A stretch of 64,000 bases of DNA from Pseudomonadota bacterium (GTDB taxonomy: Bacteria; Pseudomonadota; Alphaproteobacteria; Micropepsales; Micropepsaceae). The notes beneath the pieces were generated by a model. That model did no database searches, was not told the origin of the DNA, and was given only the letters and a program-made list of their open reading frames with translations. Position 1 is the first letter of the stretch. The number at the start of each line of letters is the position of its first letter. Of this stretch, positions 45,514 to 54,321 are shown piece by piece. A program made the translations under genes and the position numbers. The DNA is taken from assembly GCA_018241025.1 (NCBI GenBank), contig JAFEEQ010000021.1:62001-126000 (forward strand), read 5' to 3'.

Positions 45514-45690
45514 TTGTTTTTGCTCCTTGTTGCGAATCAAACGAACGCCCGATTTTACTGCACTTCCGAGACGCCGCGCACGCGGCGCAAGCAGAAAAGT
45601 GCGATAAATTGGGTGTTTCTACGCCTCAGGGGCAGGAAAGCCGCAGCGTCGGGGCTTGCGCGGCGCCGGCCCTGCGCAAAAACTGACGCC

Positions 45691-46122
45691 ATGACGGCCG
45701 ATCCCTTCGATCTCGAACGCTTTGTCCGAGCCCAGACACCGGTCATGGCGCAGGTTCTCGCCGAGCTCGAATCGGGCCGCAAGCGTACGCACTGGATGTG
45801 GTTCGTTTTTCCGCAGCTTGCCGGGCTCGGCGGCAGTGCCATGGCAAGGCTCTACGCCATCGCCTCGCTTGCCGAGGCACGCGCCTATCTCGCCCACCCG
45901 GTCCTCGGTGCCCGCCTGAAAGCCTGCGTTTCGGCGGCCCTTGCGAGCGGCGAGCACGACCCGCGCGCGCTGTTCGGAACGCCCGACGACCTGAAATTCC
46001 GTTCCTGCCTTACCCTCTTCGCGCATGCAGCAGAGAACGAGCCTCTTTTTCGCGAAGCCCTCCGCGTTTTCTACGGTGGAAACGAAGACCCCGCGACGCT
46101 CCGGCTGCTAACGAACCGTTAG
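45691..46122 (+). CDS. DUF1810 family protein
   Basis: 143 residues from ATG 45691, matching the family length. DPFDLERFVRAQ at the start, RKRTHWMWFVFPQLAGLG (Trp-Phe-Pro-Gln box) and YAIASLAEARAYLAHPVLGARL, FGTPDDLKFRSCLTLF later are diagnostic. The family is of calpastatin-like name but no proven bacterial function. It is a stand-alone gene divergent from HU. Confidence 0.92.
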   Translation: MTADPFDLERFVRAQTPVMAQVLAELESGRKRTHWMWFVFPQLAGLGGSAMARLYAIASLAEARAYLAHPVLGARLKACVSAALASGEHDPRALFGTPDDLKFRSCLTLFAHAAENEPLFREALRVFYGGNEDPATLRLLTNR

Positions 46123-46170
46123 TCCCAAGGCCATAGGGTTCGCCCCGATCGGAATCGGGAACCCGTGGCG

Positions 46171-46707
46171 ATGACGTTTTTCGACCGCGCGGCACAAGCC
46201 ATCGCAGATACAAGCCTTGAAGCGACCAACCGGGCGCTGGCCGAACACTGGCTGTCGCTCTGGACGGGGGATGCCATGCCGGCGCGGAAGAGCCTGCGCC
46301 CGGAGAAGCTCCGCACATTTCTTCCCACCGTGCTGCTCCTCGATACCGTTCCCGGAGAGAGCGTGAAGGTGCGCCTCGCCGGCACCACCTTCCGCCGCGC
46401 ACTGGACACCGAGCTGACCGGGGCCGACTGGATCGCGTCGGCGCCGCCCGACTACCGTGAAACGCGGCTTCGCATCATTTCGGCCATCGCGCTCGGCGCC
46501 GTCGGCATCGGCCACCGCCGTGTCGAGATGCGCGGCGAGGATGACTATGTCTGCGAGGAGATCCTCCTGCCCTTCGCGGCCGACGGCGACGGACCGGCGA
46601 CCGTGCTGGTCCACGTCAACTGGCAGCCCGAACATCTGTCGGTCGTCCGCTCGGCGACCCAGGCCCTCGGCAATCCGCTCGATTTCAAAGTCCTGCCGCT
46701 GCATTGA
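46171..46707 (+). CDS. PAS-domain protein (PAS_5/DUF1491-like sensor module)
   Basis: 178 residues, a single PAS-like domain: HWLSLWTGDAMPARKSLRPEKLRTFLPTVLLLDTVP, then VRLAGTTFRRALDTELTGADW, the typical order of the alphaproteobacterial PAS_5 family. No output domain follows. ATG 46171 is ten bases after GGGA; GTG 46165 is possible. It precedes the P450 cluster but nothing shows a link. Confidence 0.8.
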   Translation: MTFFDRAAQAIADTSLEATNRALAEHWLSLWTGDAMPARKSLRPEKLRTFLPTVLLLDTVPGESVKVRLAGTTFRRALDTELTGADWIASAPPDYRETRLRIISAIALGAVGIGHRRVEMRGEDDYVCEEILLPFAADGDGPATVLVHVNWQPEHLSVVRSATQALGNPLDFKVLPLH

Positions 46708-46747
46708 TGGCGCCATTGCACCCCCGGACGCCCTGACCTACCGTCTC

Positions 46748-46762
46748 CTGACAATATGTCAG
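46748..46762. promoter_or_regulatory. Candidate operator upstream of the first P450
   Basis: CTGACA-ATA-TGTCAG is a perfect 15-bp palindrome ending 22 bases before the P450 start. It differs in sequence from the MarR-site candidate at 49238-49254, so if functional it would bind another regulator (a TetR type by symmetry). Confidence 0.5.
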
Positions 46763-46784
46763 AATAGACCGTCAGGGAGACACC

Positions 46785-48029
46785 ATGTCCGAGACCAGAC
46801 TGCCCGGCATCCTCGAGCTGACGCCGCTGAACCCCGCTTTCAACGACGACCCGCATGCCCTGCTGGCGCCCCTGCGCGAGACCTGTCCGGTCCACCGCGA
46901 CCAGATGGCCGGCGTCTTCATTCTGTCGAAGCACGCCGATGTCCGCGGCACGCTGTCCGACACCTCGATGCTGCGCGCGCCGGAAAATGCCGAGGAGGCC
47001 GCGATCATGACCCGGCGCGGCATCGGCGCCGCGCCGCCGCCCGGCCTCGAAATCGCACCCGATCAGCCGCGCCATTCCATCCTGACCATGGACGAGCCCG
47101 AGCACATGCGGGTGCGCGAGCCGCTGGCCAAGGCACTCTACAAGCGCGTCGCGAAATCGAAGGCGCTGGTCCAGAGCGTGGTCGACGAATGGCTCGACCG
47201 CATTGGCGATGCGAAGACCTTCGACGTGATGGACAGCTTCGCCATCCGCGTACCGATCGACGTGATCGCGCGCATCCTCGGCGTCGACGAGACCCGGCTG
47301 ATGGAATTCCGCGCTTGGAGCGAAGGCGCGATCATGGGCTTCCATCCCATGCCGACGCCCGAGCAGGTCGAGATCATCGTCAAGAGCAACAATGCCCTGA
47401 ACCGCTACATGCGCGGCCTGATGGCCGAGCGTGTTGCGGCACCGAAGGACGATCTCGTCTCCGACATGATGGCGCTGAAGGCCGAGGGCGCGAACCTCAC
47501 CGAGGGCGAGATCTGCACAAATCTGCTGGCCCTCCTGATCGGCGGCAACCTGACGACCACCGACCTGATCGGCAACGCGATCTGGCTGCTGCTGAAGAAT
47601 CCCGGCCAGCTTGCCAAGCTGAAGGCCGAGCCTTCGTTGATCAACGGCGCGGTCGAGGAAGTGCTGCGCTATGAATCGCCGGTGGACATCACCGGGCGCG
47701 TCGCGCCGCGGCCGATGGAGGTCAGTGGTTGCCCGATCCACGACCGCGCCTCGATGATCATGTCGCTGCGCGGCGCCAACCGCGATCCGGAAGCCTTCCC
47801 GGAGCCGGACAAATTCGACATTGCCCGCAAGGATGCGCCGCATGTCGCCTTCGGCGGCGGCACCCATCTGTGCATCGGCGCGCCGCTGGCGCGGCTGGAG
47901 GCGGTGGTCGCGATACCGAGCTTCTTCGCGCGCTATCCGGATGTGCGGCTCGCAGATCCGGAGGCGAAAGCGCAATGGCGCGACCTGCCCTTCTTCCGCG
48001 GTCTGAAGGAATTGAAGGTCGCGGTCTGA
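46785..48029 (+). CDS. Cytochrome P450
   Basis: Soluble bacterial P450 of 414 residues. Oxygen-activation helix LIGGNLTTTDLIG (251-263, the GGxxTT type), ExxR pair E292/R295 in EEVLRYES, and the heme-ligand loop FGGGTHLCIGAPLARLE with C363. TMDEPEHMRVREPLAKAL is the C-helix. Expected to hydroxylate a small hydrophobic molecule; redox partners are not nearby. Followed by a second P450 after 54 bases. Confidence 0.93.
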   Translation: MSETRLPGILELTPLNPAFNDDPHALLAPLRETCPVHRDQMAGVFILSKHADVRGTLSDTSMLRAPENAEEAAIMTRRGIGAAPPPGLEIAPDQPRHSILTMDEPEHMRVREPLAKALYKRVAKSKALVQSVVDEWLDRIGDAKTFDVMDSFAIRVPIDVIARILGVDETRLMEFRAWSEGAIMGFHPMPTPEQVEIIVKSNNALNRYMRGLMAERVAAPKDDLVSDMMALKAEGANLTEGEICTNLLALLIGGNLTTTDLIGNAIWLLLKNPGQLAKLKAEPSLINGAVEEVLRYESPVDITGRVAPRPMEVSGCPIHDRASMIMSLRGANRDPEAFPEPDKFDIARKDAPHVAFGGGTHLCIGAPLARLEAVVAIPSFFARYPDVRLADPEAKAQWRDLPFFRGLKELKVAV

Positions 48030-48083
48030 ACCCCGCGTCCGAATTCCTGTATCCTGACGGCGTTTCGCTTTCCGGGAACCAGC

Positions 48084-49229
48084 ATGGCGGATTTAAGCCT
48101 GGCCGACGGCTTCAAAAGCATGGGCCGCGACGCATTTCTTGCGCATCTGCACGAAGAAGCCCCGCTCTATCGCGATCCGAACGGCTTCTGGATTGCTTCG
48201 CGCTTCGAGGATGTGCGCGCGATCCTGCTCGATACTGAGCGCTTCTCGTCCGCTGCAATGGCGGTCGGCGCGATCGGCCTCGGCTTTCCGCTCCTGACCG
48301 ACGATCCGCCGCGCCACACCATGCTGCGCGCCCTGCTCGCCAAGGCGTTCACGCCCGCGGCCATGGAAGCGATGCGGCCCTTCATCGACAGGACGGCGCA
48401 TGATCTCGTCGCCCAAATGCCGGCGGGCGAGGAAATCGACGCGGTGCAGGCGATCACCTCCCCGCTTCCCGTCGCGGTGATCGCGCGGATGATGGACATT
48501 CCGTCCGCCCGCATCGCGGACTTCGCCCGCTGGTCCGGCCTGCTGGCCGGTATCGCCACGACGCCGATGAATCCGGAGAAGATACAGTCGCTGATGGCGC
48601 TGCGCGCCTGTTTCGCGGACATCGTCGAGAACCGGCGCAAACAACCGGGAGACGACCTCGTCAGCGCATTGATCCGCGCCAGCGAGAACAAGGAAGTGCT
48701 GAGCGACGATCAGGTCGTCACCTTCTGCATCCTGCTGATGGCGGCGGGCAACGAGACGACGACCAACCTGCTCGGAAATCTGCTGAGCCGCCTGGCCCAG
48801 CGGCCGGCCGATTGGGCCGCCCTGCGCGCCGATCCGGCGCTAATCGAATCCGCCATCGAAGAATCGCTGCGCATCGACTCGCCGGCCCAGATGGTGCTGC
48901 GGCGCACGATGGTGGATGTCGAGATCGGCGGCACCACGATCCCGAAGGGCCAGCAGGTGATGGCGTATCTCGCCTCCGCCAACCGCGATCCGGCGAAGTG
49001 GAACGATCCCGCGAACTTCGAGGTCGCCCGCATCCGCGAGCGGCATCTGTCTTTCGGGCACGGCGTGCACACCTGCATCGGCGCGCCGCTGGCACGGATC
49101 GAAGCCCGGGCGGCCATGACCGAGCTCGTCGGCCGCTTTTCCGCGCTCAGGCCCGGGCGCGAGCGCGGCGAGCGCATCCGGGCCGGCATTCTCTACGGCT
49201 ACCGGTCACTGCCGCTGGTGTTCGGCTGA
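48084..49229 (+). CDS. Cytochrome P450
   Basis: 381 residues. LTDDPPRHTMLRALLAKAF in the C-helix region, I-helix LLMAAGNETTTNLLGNLL (AGNETTT at 221-227, the canonical acid-alcohol pair), ExxR E260/R263, and SFGHGVHTCIGAPLARIE with C331 as the heme thiolate. It is only distantly similar to its neighbour (for example AGxETT versus GGNLTTT), so not a recent duplicate. Substrate unknown. Confidence 0.93.
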   Translation: MADLSLADGFKSMGRDAFLAHLHEEAPLYRDPNGFWIASRFEDVRAILLDTERFSSAAMAVGAIGLGFPLLTDDPPRHTMLRALLAKAFTPAAMEAMRPFIDRTAHDLVAQMPAGEEIDAVQAITSPLPVAVIARMMDIPSARIADFARWSGLLAGIATTPMNPEKIQSLMALRACFADIVENRRKQPGDDLVSALIRASENKEVLSDDQVVTFCILLMAAGNETTTNLLGNLLSRLAQRPADWAALRADPALIESAIEESLRIDSPAQMVLRRTMVDVEIGGTTIPKGQQVMAYLASANRDPAKWNDPANFEVARIRERHLSFGHGVHTCIGAPLARIEARAAMTELVGRFSALRPGRERGERIRAGILYGYRSLPLVFG

Positions 49230-49237
49230 TCCGATTT

Positions 49238-49254
49238 AGTCAATACTATTGACT
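49238..49254. promoter_or_regulatory. Probable MarR operator
   Basis: AGTCAAT-ACT-ATTGACT is a perfect 17-bp palindrome in an AT-rich gap 30 bases before the marR start. A third ATTGAC half-site follows at 49264-49269. Its size and position suit autoregulation by the MarR protein. Its right arm overlaps a TTGACT -35-like box. Confidence 0.65.
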
Positions 49255-49283
49255 ATCAAGTTTATTGACCATACACCGTCAGG

Positions 49284-49727
49284 ATGACGAGCGATCCTGC
49301 GGAAGAAATCGGCACTGCCGCCCTGCTGCGCGGCGCGCGGCGGGTCTATGGCGATGCGATCCGCGCCGCGCTCGACGACGCCGGCTATGACGATGTCCCG
49401 CGCAACGGCATCTTCGTGCTTTCCGCAATCAGCCGCAGCGGCACGCCGCTCGCCGGCGTCGTCCGCGACATGGGGATCTCCAAGCAATCGGGCAGTCAGC
49501 TCGTCGATGCGCTGGTGCTGCGCGGCTATCTCGAACGCCGGGACGATCCCGCCGACCGCCGCCGCCTCACCATCGTGCCGAGCGCGCGCGGCCGCGAAGT
49601 CGCCGCCATCGTGTCGAAAACGGTCGCGCGAATGAACGGCGTCGTGATCCGCAGGATCGGCAAGGAACGGATGCAGCAGATGCGCGAAGCCCTGCTCGCG
49701 ATCATCGAGATAGGAAACAGCCCATGA
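49284..49727 (+). CDS. MarR-family transcription regulator
   Basis: 147 residues: GTPLAGVVRDMGISKQSGSQLVDALVLRGYLERRDDPADRRRLTIVPSARGREVA, the winged helix with the D-x-R-D-R-R wing. The helices around it match MarR dimers. A perfect palindrome lies just upstream. Its stop overlaps the following methyltransferase start (ATGA), so it may control that gene together with itself; control of the P450 genes is a possibility only. Confidence 0.9.
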   Translation: MTSDPAEEIGTAALLRGARRVYGDAIRAALDDAGYDDVPRNGIFVLSAISRSGTPLAGVVRDMGISKQSGSQLVDALVLRGYLERRDDPADRRRLTIVPSARGREVAAIVSKTVARMNGVVIRRIGKERMQQMREALLAIIEIGNSP

Positions 49728-50302
49728 GAGCCGGACTTGCCGTCATTCTGCTCTGGGCCGGTTTCGCGCTCAGCTGGATCGCCGCAATGGCCTGGAGCCG
49801 CGAGACCGCGGCCCGCGTGCCGTTTCGCAAGGAGATCGCCTATCGCATCGTGCTCGTCGTCGGCGGCATCGTCTTTTTGATTCCGGCGCATGGCGACTAC
49901 GACAGCCCGCTGCGGCTCTGGTTCCTGCCCTTTCAGGCCGTGTGGCCGGCCGTCGCCGCGATCGGGCTCGGCTTCGCCTTCAGCTGGTGGGCGCGGATCT
50001 GGCTCGGCCCGCTGTGGTCGGGACAGGTGACGACCAAGACAGATCATCGCGTCGTCGACACCGGTCCCTACGGCATTGTGCGTCACCCCATCTACACGGG
50101 CATCCTGCTGGCGGTGTACGCGACGATGGCGCTGAAGGGCACGGTACCCGGCGTCGCCGCCGCCGCGATCATCACGCTCGGCCTCTGGATGAAGGCGCGG
50201 CTCGAAGAAGGCTGGCTCGCCGAACAGCTCGGCGCCGATGCCTACACCGACTACCGCCGCCGCGTGCCGATGCTGCTGCCGTTTGGTCCGAAGAGCGCCT
50301 GA
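49724..50302 (+). CDS. Isoprenylcysteine methyltransferase-like membrane methyltransferase
   Basis: 192 residues with four to five helices and the signature VDTGPYGIVRHPIYTGILLAVYATM (about 110-134) and the C-terminal EE.WLAEQLGADAYTDYRRRVPMLLPFGP. The start overlaps marR (ATGA). It resembles the gene at 24377-25054 in domain but not in detail. Likely SAM-dependent methylation of a lipid-like substrate. Confidence 0.87.
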   Translation: MRAGLAVILLWAGFALSWIAAMAWSRETAARVPFRKEIAYRIVLVVGGIVFLIPAHGDYDSPLRLWFLPFQAVWPAVAAIGLGFAFSWWARIWLGPLWSGQVTTKTDHRVVDTGPYGIVRHPIYTGILLAVYATMALKGTVPGVAAAAIITLGLWMKARLEEGWLAEQLGADAYTDYRRRVPMLLPFGPKSA

Positions 50303-50313
50303 GCGATAAAGTG

Positions 50314-50694
50314 CGTCAGATGGCCTGTAAGCCGGGTTCTGTCTCTCATTGCTGAGAGGATGGCCATTCCTCTGGGACGGCGATTGCTCGCCGCCTCTCG
50401 CGACCGACCCGGACGACGACCCGGAAACAGGTCAGATGCCGTCCCTATTTGGTCTTGCTCCCGGTGGGGCTTGCCGTGCCGCCTCTGTTGCCAGAGACGC
50501 GGTGCGCTCTTACCGCACCATTTCAACCTTGCCGTCCTCCTACGCCGAGGCTTCGGAGGATTTGGCGGTGTCATTTCTGTGGCGCTGTCCCTGGGGTCGC
50601 CCCCGCCGGCCGTTAACCGGCACCGTGTCTCCATGGAGCCCGGACTTTCCTCGACGTCCCTTGCGGGACCCCGCGGCCATCCGGCCATCTGACG
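50314..50694 (-). ncRNA. rnpB: RNase P RNA (class A)
   Basis: Catalytic RNA that trims tRNA 5' ends. On the minus strand the 5' end shows GAGGAAAGTCCGGGCTC, the universal P4/J-region signature, and the 3' part ends ACAGAACCCGGCTTACAG. CGTCAGATGGCC at the 5' end pairs with GGCCATCTGACG at the 3' end (P1). A hairpin at 50537-50562 contains the CCTACGCCGAGGCTTCGG motif of the dispersed repeats. Length about 380, a normal class A size. Confidence 0.97.
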
Positions 50695-50701
50695 CGTTCA
50701 T

Positions 50702-50729
50702 ATTTTAGCCGAAGCGCAGGACACCGCAA
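50702..50729 (-). promoter_or_regulatory. Promoter of rnpB
   Basis: TTGCGG and TAAAAT separated by 16 bases; the predicted start falls seven bases beyond the -10 box at about 50695, matching the expected 5' end of the RNA. Confidence 0.75.
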
Positions 50730-50898
50730 ACCAGACGGGAAGCTGGTTCCGCCTTTCCATAAAGACAGACATTGCGAGGCAAAGTTTAGCGAAGCGGTTT
50801 CCGCTTCGTTAACGCGATTCCGAGCGCGCGATACCCAACGCGGAACGTATCCCCGATTTGGGGACTCTCCCTGTACCCACAGAACGGAGACCAAGGCG

Positions 50899-51165
50899 AT
50901 GGGACTGGCAGAGAAGAATTTCACCGCGGCGAAAGCCATTCCGGCCTTCGAGTTGCCCGATCCGGCAACCAAGCGCTGGGTTCCGCGGCGCAAGGCGCAG
51001 GTCGTCGCCGCGGTGCGCGGCGGCTATCTCGAACTCGACGAAGCCTGCGAGCGCTACGCGCTCACGGTCGAGGAGTTCCTGTCCTGGCAGCGTGCCGTCG
51101 ATCGTTACGGCCTGCCCGGCCTGCGCTCGACCCATGCCAAAGAATACCGCGGCTTCGGCCGCTGA
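50899..51165 (+). CDS. sciP: CtrA inhibitor SciP
   Basis: Binds CtrA on DNA and blocks its activation during the swarmer stage in Caulobacter. 88 residues with RWVPRRKAQVVAAVRGGYLELDEACERYALTVEEFLSWQRAVDRYGLPGLRST, the diagnostic helix-turn-helix of the family (DUF1153). The gap upstream (50703-50898) holds a GATTC CcrM site (50816-50820) and TTAAC half-site, which fits cell-cycle control. Its stop abuts the convergent racemase stop (TGATCA). Confidence 0.93.
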   Translation: MGLAEKNFTAAKAIPAFELPDPATKRWVPRRKAQVVAAVRGGYLELDEACERYALTVEEFLSWQRAVDRYGLPGLRSTHAKEYRGFGR

Positions 51166-51861
51166 TCAGGCGAGCGCCAGATCGACCGCGGCCATGGCAT
51201 GCAGCGTGGTGGTGTCGAACTGCGGCACCGTGCTGTCCTCGGGCTTCACGAGAAGCGGAATTTCGGTGCACCCCAGCACGATGCCTTCGGCGCCGCGCGC
51301 GACCAGCCGCGCCATCACGGCACGGTAAGCGGCGCGGCTCTCCGCGCTGAAGATGCCGCGTATGAGTTCGTCATAGATCACGCGGTTGATGGTCCCGGCA
51401 TCGTCGCCGTCGGGCACGATGGTCTCGATGCCGTGGCGTTCGCGCAGCCGGCCCTTGATGATGCCATCCTGCTGCATGGTGTGGACCGTGCCGATGAGCC
51501 CGACGCGTGTAAGTCCGGCGGAGCGGATCGCCGTGCCGAGCGGATCGGCGATGTGAAGAAACGGCACGCCGAGCGCCGCTTCGATGCCCGGGCTGGCGCG
51601 ATGCATGGTGTTGCACAGCATCATCACGAAGCCGGCACCGCCGCGCTCCAGCCCCGTCGCGGCATCGACCATCATGGCATCCGCCTTGTCCCACTCGCCT
51701 GCGTTCTGCAGCGGCGCGATCTCGCCGAAGTCGAAGGAATGCAATAGGCAGCGCGCCGAATGCGTGCCGCCGAGCCGACGCGACGCCTCGCGGTTGATCA
51801 GTTGGTAGTAGACGGCGGAGGATTCCCAGCTCATCCCCCCGAGCATGCCGATGGTCTTCAT
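51166..51861 (-). CDS. Aspartate/glutamate racemase family protein
   Basis: 231 residues with the two-cysteine racemase pattern: IGMLGGMSWESSAVYYQLIN at the start, FVMMLCNTMHR with the first catalytic cysteine (about 83) and GIVLGCTEIPLLV with the second (about 196). The spacing and Asn-Thr/Thr-Glu neighbours match aspartate racemases of the YgeA type. Substrate could be Asp, Glu or another amino acid. Confidence 0.9.
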   Translation of the reverse strand: MKTIGMLGGMSWESSAVYYQLINREASRRLGGTHSARCLLHSFDFGEIAPLQNAGEWDKADAMMVDAATGLERGGAGFVMMLCNTMHRASPGIEAALGVPFLHIADPLGTAIRSAGLTRVGLIGTVHTMQQDGIIKGRLRERHGIETIVPDGDDAGTINRVIYDELIRGIFSAESRAAYRAVMARLVARGAEGIVLGCTEIPLLVKPEDSTVPQFDTTTLHAMAAVDLALA

Positions 51862-51928
51862 GCGGGGAGACTAGCAGGTGCCGGCCGCCGCGCGACAAGT
51901 GCGGCAGCAATCCGGCCATGCACTCGCG

Positions 51929-53509
51929 TCAGCCCCAGCTCTCCTGCACGCCCTTGCGCTTGGCCGCGACCTTCACGTTCGGCGGCGGCAACGTGGCCTC
52001 GGCCTTGCCGTAAAGATGACCCTGGCCGAGATCGAAGCCCATGGAGCGCGCGGCCATCGCCTGCTCGTTGGTCTCGATATGCTCGGCGATGGTTTCCACG
52101 CCGAGTTCGCGGCACAGCTTCACCAGCCCGGCGAGCAGCACGTCGTCGCGATGCGAGCGGCCGAGCTTGCGGATCAGGCTGCCGTCGAACTTCACGAAAT
52201 CGACGCCGATGGCGTGGAGATAGTTGAGCGACGCCGCGCCGGCGCCGAAATCGTCGAGACCGACGCGATAGCCGAGCGCGCGCAGCGCCGAGACCGCTTT
52301 GTTGGCGTCTTCGAGATTGGCAATTTCCGCCGTCTCGGTGACTTCGATCTGCACGCGCTTGGCGAGCGCCCGCTTGCGCGCAAGGAGGCCGGCGAGCAGA
52401 CCGAAATTGGCCGCATTGCAAATCGTGCGGCCGGAGACGTTGAACGCGATCTGGTGATTGCCGGAACTGCGCTGCTCGACGAGGGCGAGAATCTTGACCG
52501 CGACGGCGAGGTCGAAGGCATCGGAAATCCCGAGCGACTCGGCGAACTGGATCGCCTCGCCGGTATCGGCACCCTCGAAGCGCGCCAACGCCTCGAAATG
52601 CGCGAGCTCGCTGTTGTCGAGTCGCACGATCGGCTGATAGGCGACGGCAAATGTGCCATCGGCAACCGCTTCGGTCATCGCCCGCAGGCGGCGCTGGGTG
52701 TCGTCCATCATGCGGTCGAACTCGGCCGCCGCATCCGTGCTCGCGCCCGCGCTCCATTTGCCGCTGGTGAAGCGTTCGACGACATAGCGCAGCACGAGGT
52801 CGCGCTGGCCGTCGCTAAGATCCTTGCCCTTCAGCGCGATAAGAGTCTCTTTGACGTCGAGCCCGCCGGCGCCGCTTTCCGCCAGCGTGGCGCGGATCTG
52901 CGCGCCCAGCTTTCCGGCTCCGCCGGCCGCATCGGCAATGATGCCGAAAGTCGAAGGTGAAAGGCGTCCGGATGCCTTGGCGCCGAGTTTGGTCAGCGCC
53001 GCGCCGATCCGCGCGAGCAGCTTCTCGGAGTCCGCCGGCCCGAGCCCTTCGACGAATTTCGGCAGGCCCGGCACATCGACCATCGCGAGGGCATCGTTGG
53101 GACCGGCGATCCCCGCTGCGGCGGACAGGAAGGCGTTGCGGTTGGAAAGGCCGGTGTCGGCGTCGCCGCTCGGCATCAGCCGCGGCTCGGTCGACGAGAA
53201 AGTGCACGACACGTCATCACCGTCCGGCATCCGGAAGAGCGACAGCGCGACGTCCTTGCCGCCCGCGAGCTTGAGCTTGAACGGACCGGCCCGCTCGCCC
53301 TTGCCGAGCGCACGGCGCAGCGTTGCGAACTTGATCGCTTCGGTCGAGTGGAACAGCCGCGCCGAGGGCAGACCGACGACACTGCGCCCTTCGCCGACGA
53401 ATTCGGTGGCGGCACCGGTGGCGAAGCGGATGGTGCCTTTGTCATCGACTTCGAAGAGGAAGTCGGCATTGGCGAAAGCGAAGCCGAGGAAGCGGGCTGC
53501 GTCGGACAT
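51929..53509 (-). CDS. EAL-domain cyclic-di-GMP phosphodiesterase with PAS and degenerate GGDEF
   Basis: 526 residues: PAS-like region (1-110), a GGDEF-shaped region without the GGDEF motif (about 115-250, GRLSPSTFG in its place), then a full EAL domain. Catalytic residues are E306 (FEAL), N357, E389, D419-D420, K440, E476 and Q496, all present, so hydrolysis of c-di-GMP to pGpG is expected. No membrane helix, hence cytosolic. Probably affects motility or attachment. Confidence 0.93.
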   Translation of the reverse strand: MSDAARFLGFAFANADFLFEVDDKGTIRFATGAATEFVGEGRSVVGLPSARLFHSTEAIKFATLRRALGKGERAGPFKLKLAGGKDVALSLFRMPDGDDVSCTFSSTEPRLMPSGDADTGLSNRNAFLSAAAGIAGPNDALAMVDVPGLPKFVEGLGPADSEKLLARIGAALTKLGAKASGRLSPSTFGIIADAAGGAGKLGAQIRATLAESGAGGLDVKETLIALKGKDLSDGQRDLVLRYVVERFTSGKWSAGASTDAAAEFDRMMDDTQRRLRAMTEAVADGTFAVAYQPIVRLDNSELAHFEALARFEGADTGEAIQFAESLGISDAFDLAVAVKILALVEQRSSGNHQIAFNVSGRTICNAANFGLLAGLLARKRALAKRVQIEVTETAEIANLEDANKAVSALRALGYRVGLDDFGAGAASLNYLHAIGVDFVKFDGSLIRKLGRSHRDDVLLAGLVKLCRELGVETIAEHIETNEQAMAARSMGFDLGQGHLYGKAEATLPPPNVKVAAKRKGVQESWG

Positions 53510-53577
53510 GGAACTGGGGGCAAGAGCTGCCCCGCCATGTCACGCCACAAGTCCTAGAATTGCGTAAAAACCGATGC

Positions 53578-54321
53578 TCAAGGGCGCCTGGAGTGGCGCA
53601 AAGCCGCGCCAAACGCGGCGAAGATGGCGCGGGATAGGTAGTTCTCCGCATAGAGCCATTCCGGATGCCACTGCACCGCGAGCACGAAATCGCGGGCCGC
53701 CGGCATCGACACCGCCTCGATCTGGCCGTCCGGCGCCGTCGCCTCGACCCGGAGCGCCGCGGCCAGCCGGTCGATTCCCTGACCGTGCAGCGAGTTCACC
53801 TCGAAGCTGCGTTCCGGCACGAGGCCGGCGAGCATGCCGCCTTCGACGATCGCGATGGCATGCGCCGGACCATATTGCTCGGCGAGCGGCGCTTCCGGAT
53901 TCTCGCGGTGATCGATCCGGCCTTCGACTTCATGGACATGCTGGTGGAGCGTGCCGCCGAAGGCGACGTTGAGCTCCTGGAACCCGCGGCAGATGCAGAG
54001 CACCGGTTTGCCGAGCGCGATCGCGGCCTCAAGCAGCGGCAAGGCCGTGGCGTCGCGATGCGGATCGAGCTGCGTACCGTCGCGCGGCGCGGCTCCGCTA
54101 TAGCGGTCCGGATGGACGTTGGAGGGCGAACCGGTGAAGAGCAGGCCGTCGACCGCATCCAGGATGTCGCCAGTGGCGAGCGGCGGATCGAGTACCGGCA
54201 GAAGCAATGGCAACGCATCGGCGCCGCCGCGCACCGCGGTGATGTATTTCTCGCCCGCGACGTGAAAGGGATGCTTGCCGAGCGTGCGGCGGTCGCAGGT
54301 TATGCCGACGACGGGTCTCAC
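53578..54321 (-). CDS. Class I glutamine amidotransferase-like (gamma-glutamyl-GABA hydrolase type)
   Basis: 247 residues from GTG 54321. The Cys nucleophile is in VLCICRGFQELNVAFGG (about 111-127) and the His-Glu pair in FVLAVQWHPEWLY (about 213-225). GITCDRRTLGKHPFHVAGEKYITAV at the N-terminus is typical of PuuD. Could release glutamate from a gamma-glutamyl polyamine intermediate; no other puu genes are nearby. The LolA-like gene's stop directly precedes it. Confidence 0.9.
   Translation of the reverse strand: MRPVVGITCDRRTLGKHPFHVAGEKYITAVRGGADALPLLLPVLDPPLATGDILDAVDGLLFTGSPSNVHPDRYSGAAPRDGTQLDPHRDATALPLLEAAIALGKPVLCICRGFQELNVAFGGTLHQHVHEVEGRIDHRENPEAPLAEQYGPAHAIAIVEGGMLAGLVPERSFEVNSLHGQGIDRLAAALRVEATAPDGQIEAVSMPAARDFVLAVQWHPEWLYAENYLSRAIFAAFGAALRHSRRP

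Noticed and set aside
46748..49229. Secondary-metabolite gene cluster around the P450 pair
   Set aside because: No terpene synthase, PKS, NRPS or other scaffold gene is adjacent, so only a small oxidative cassette can be supported.
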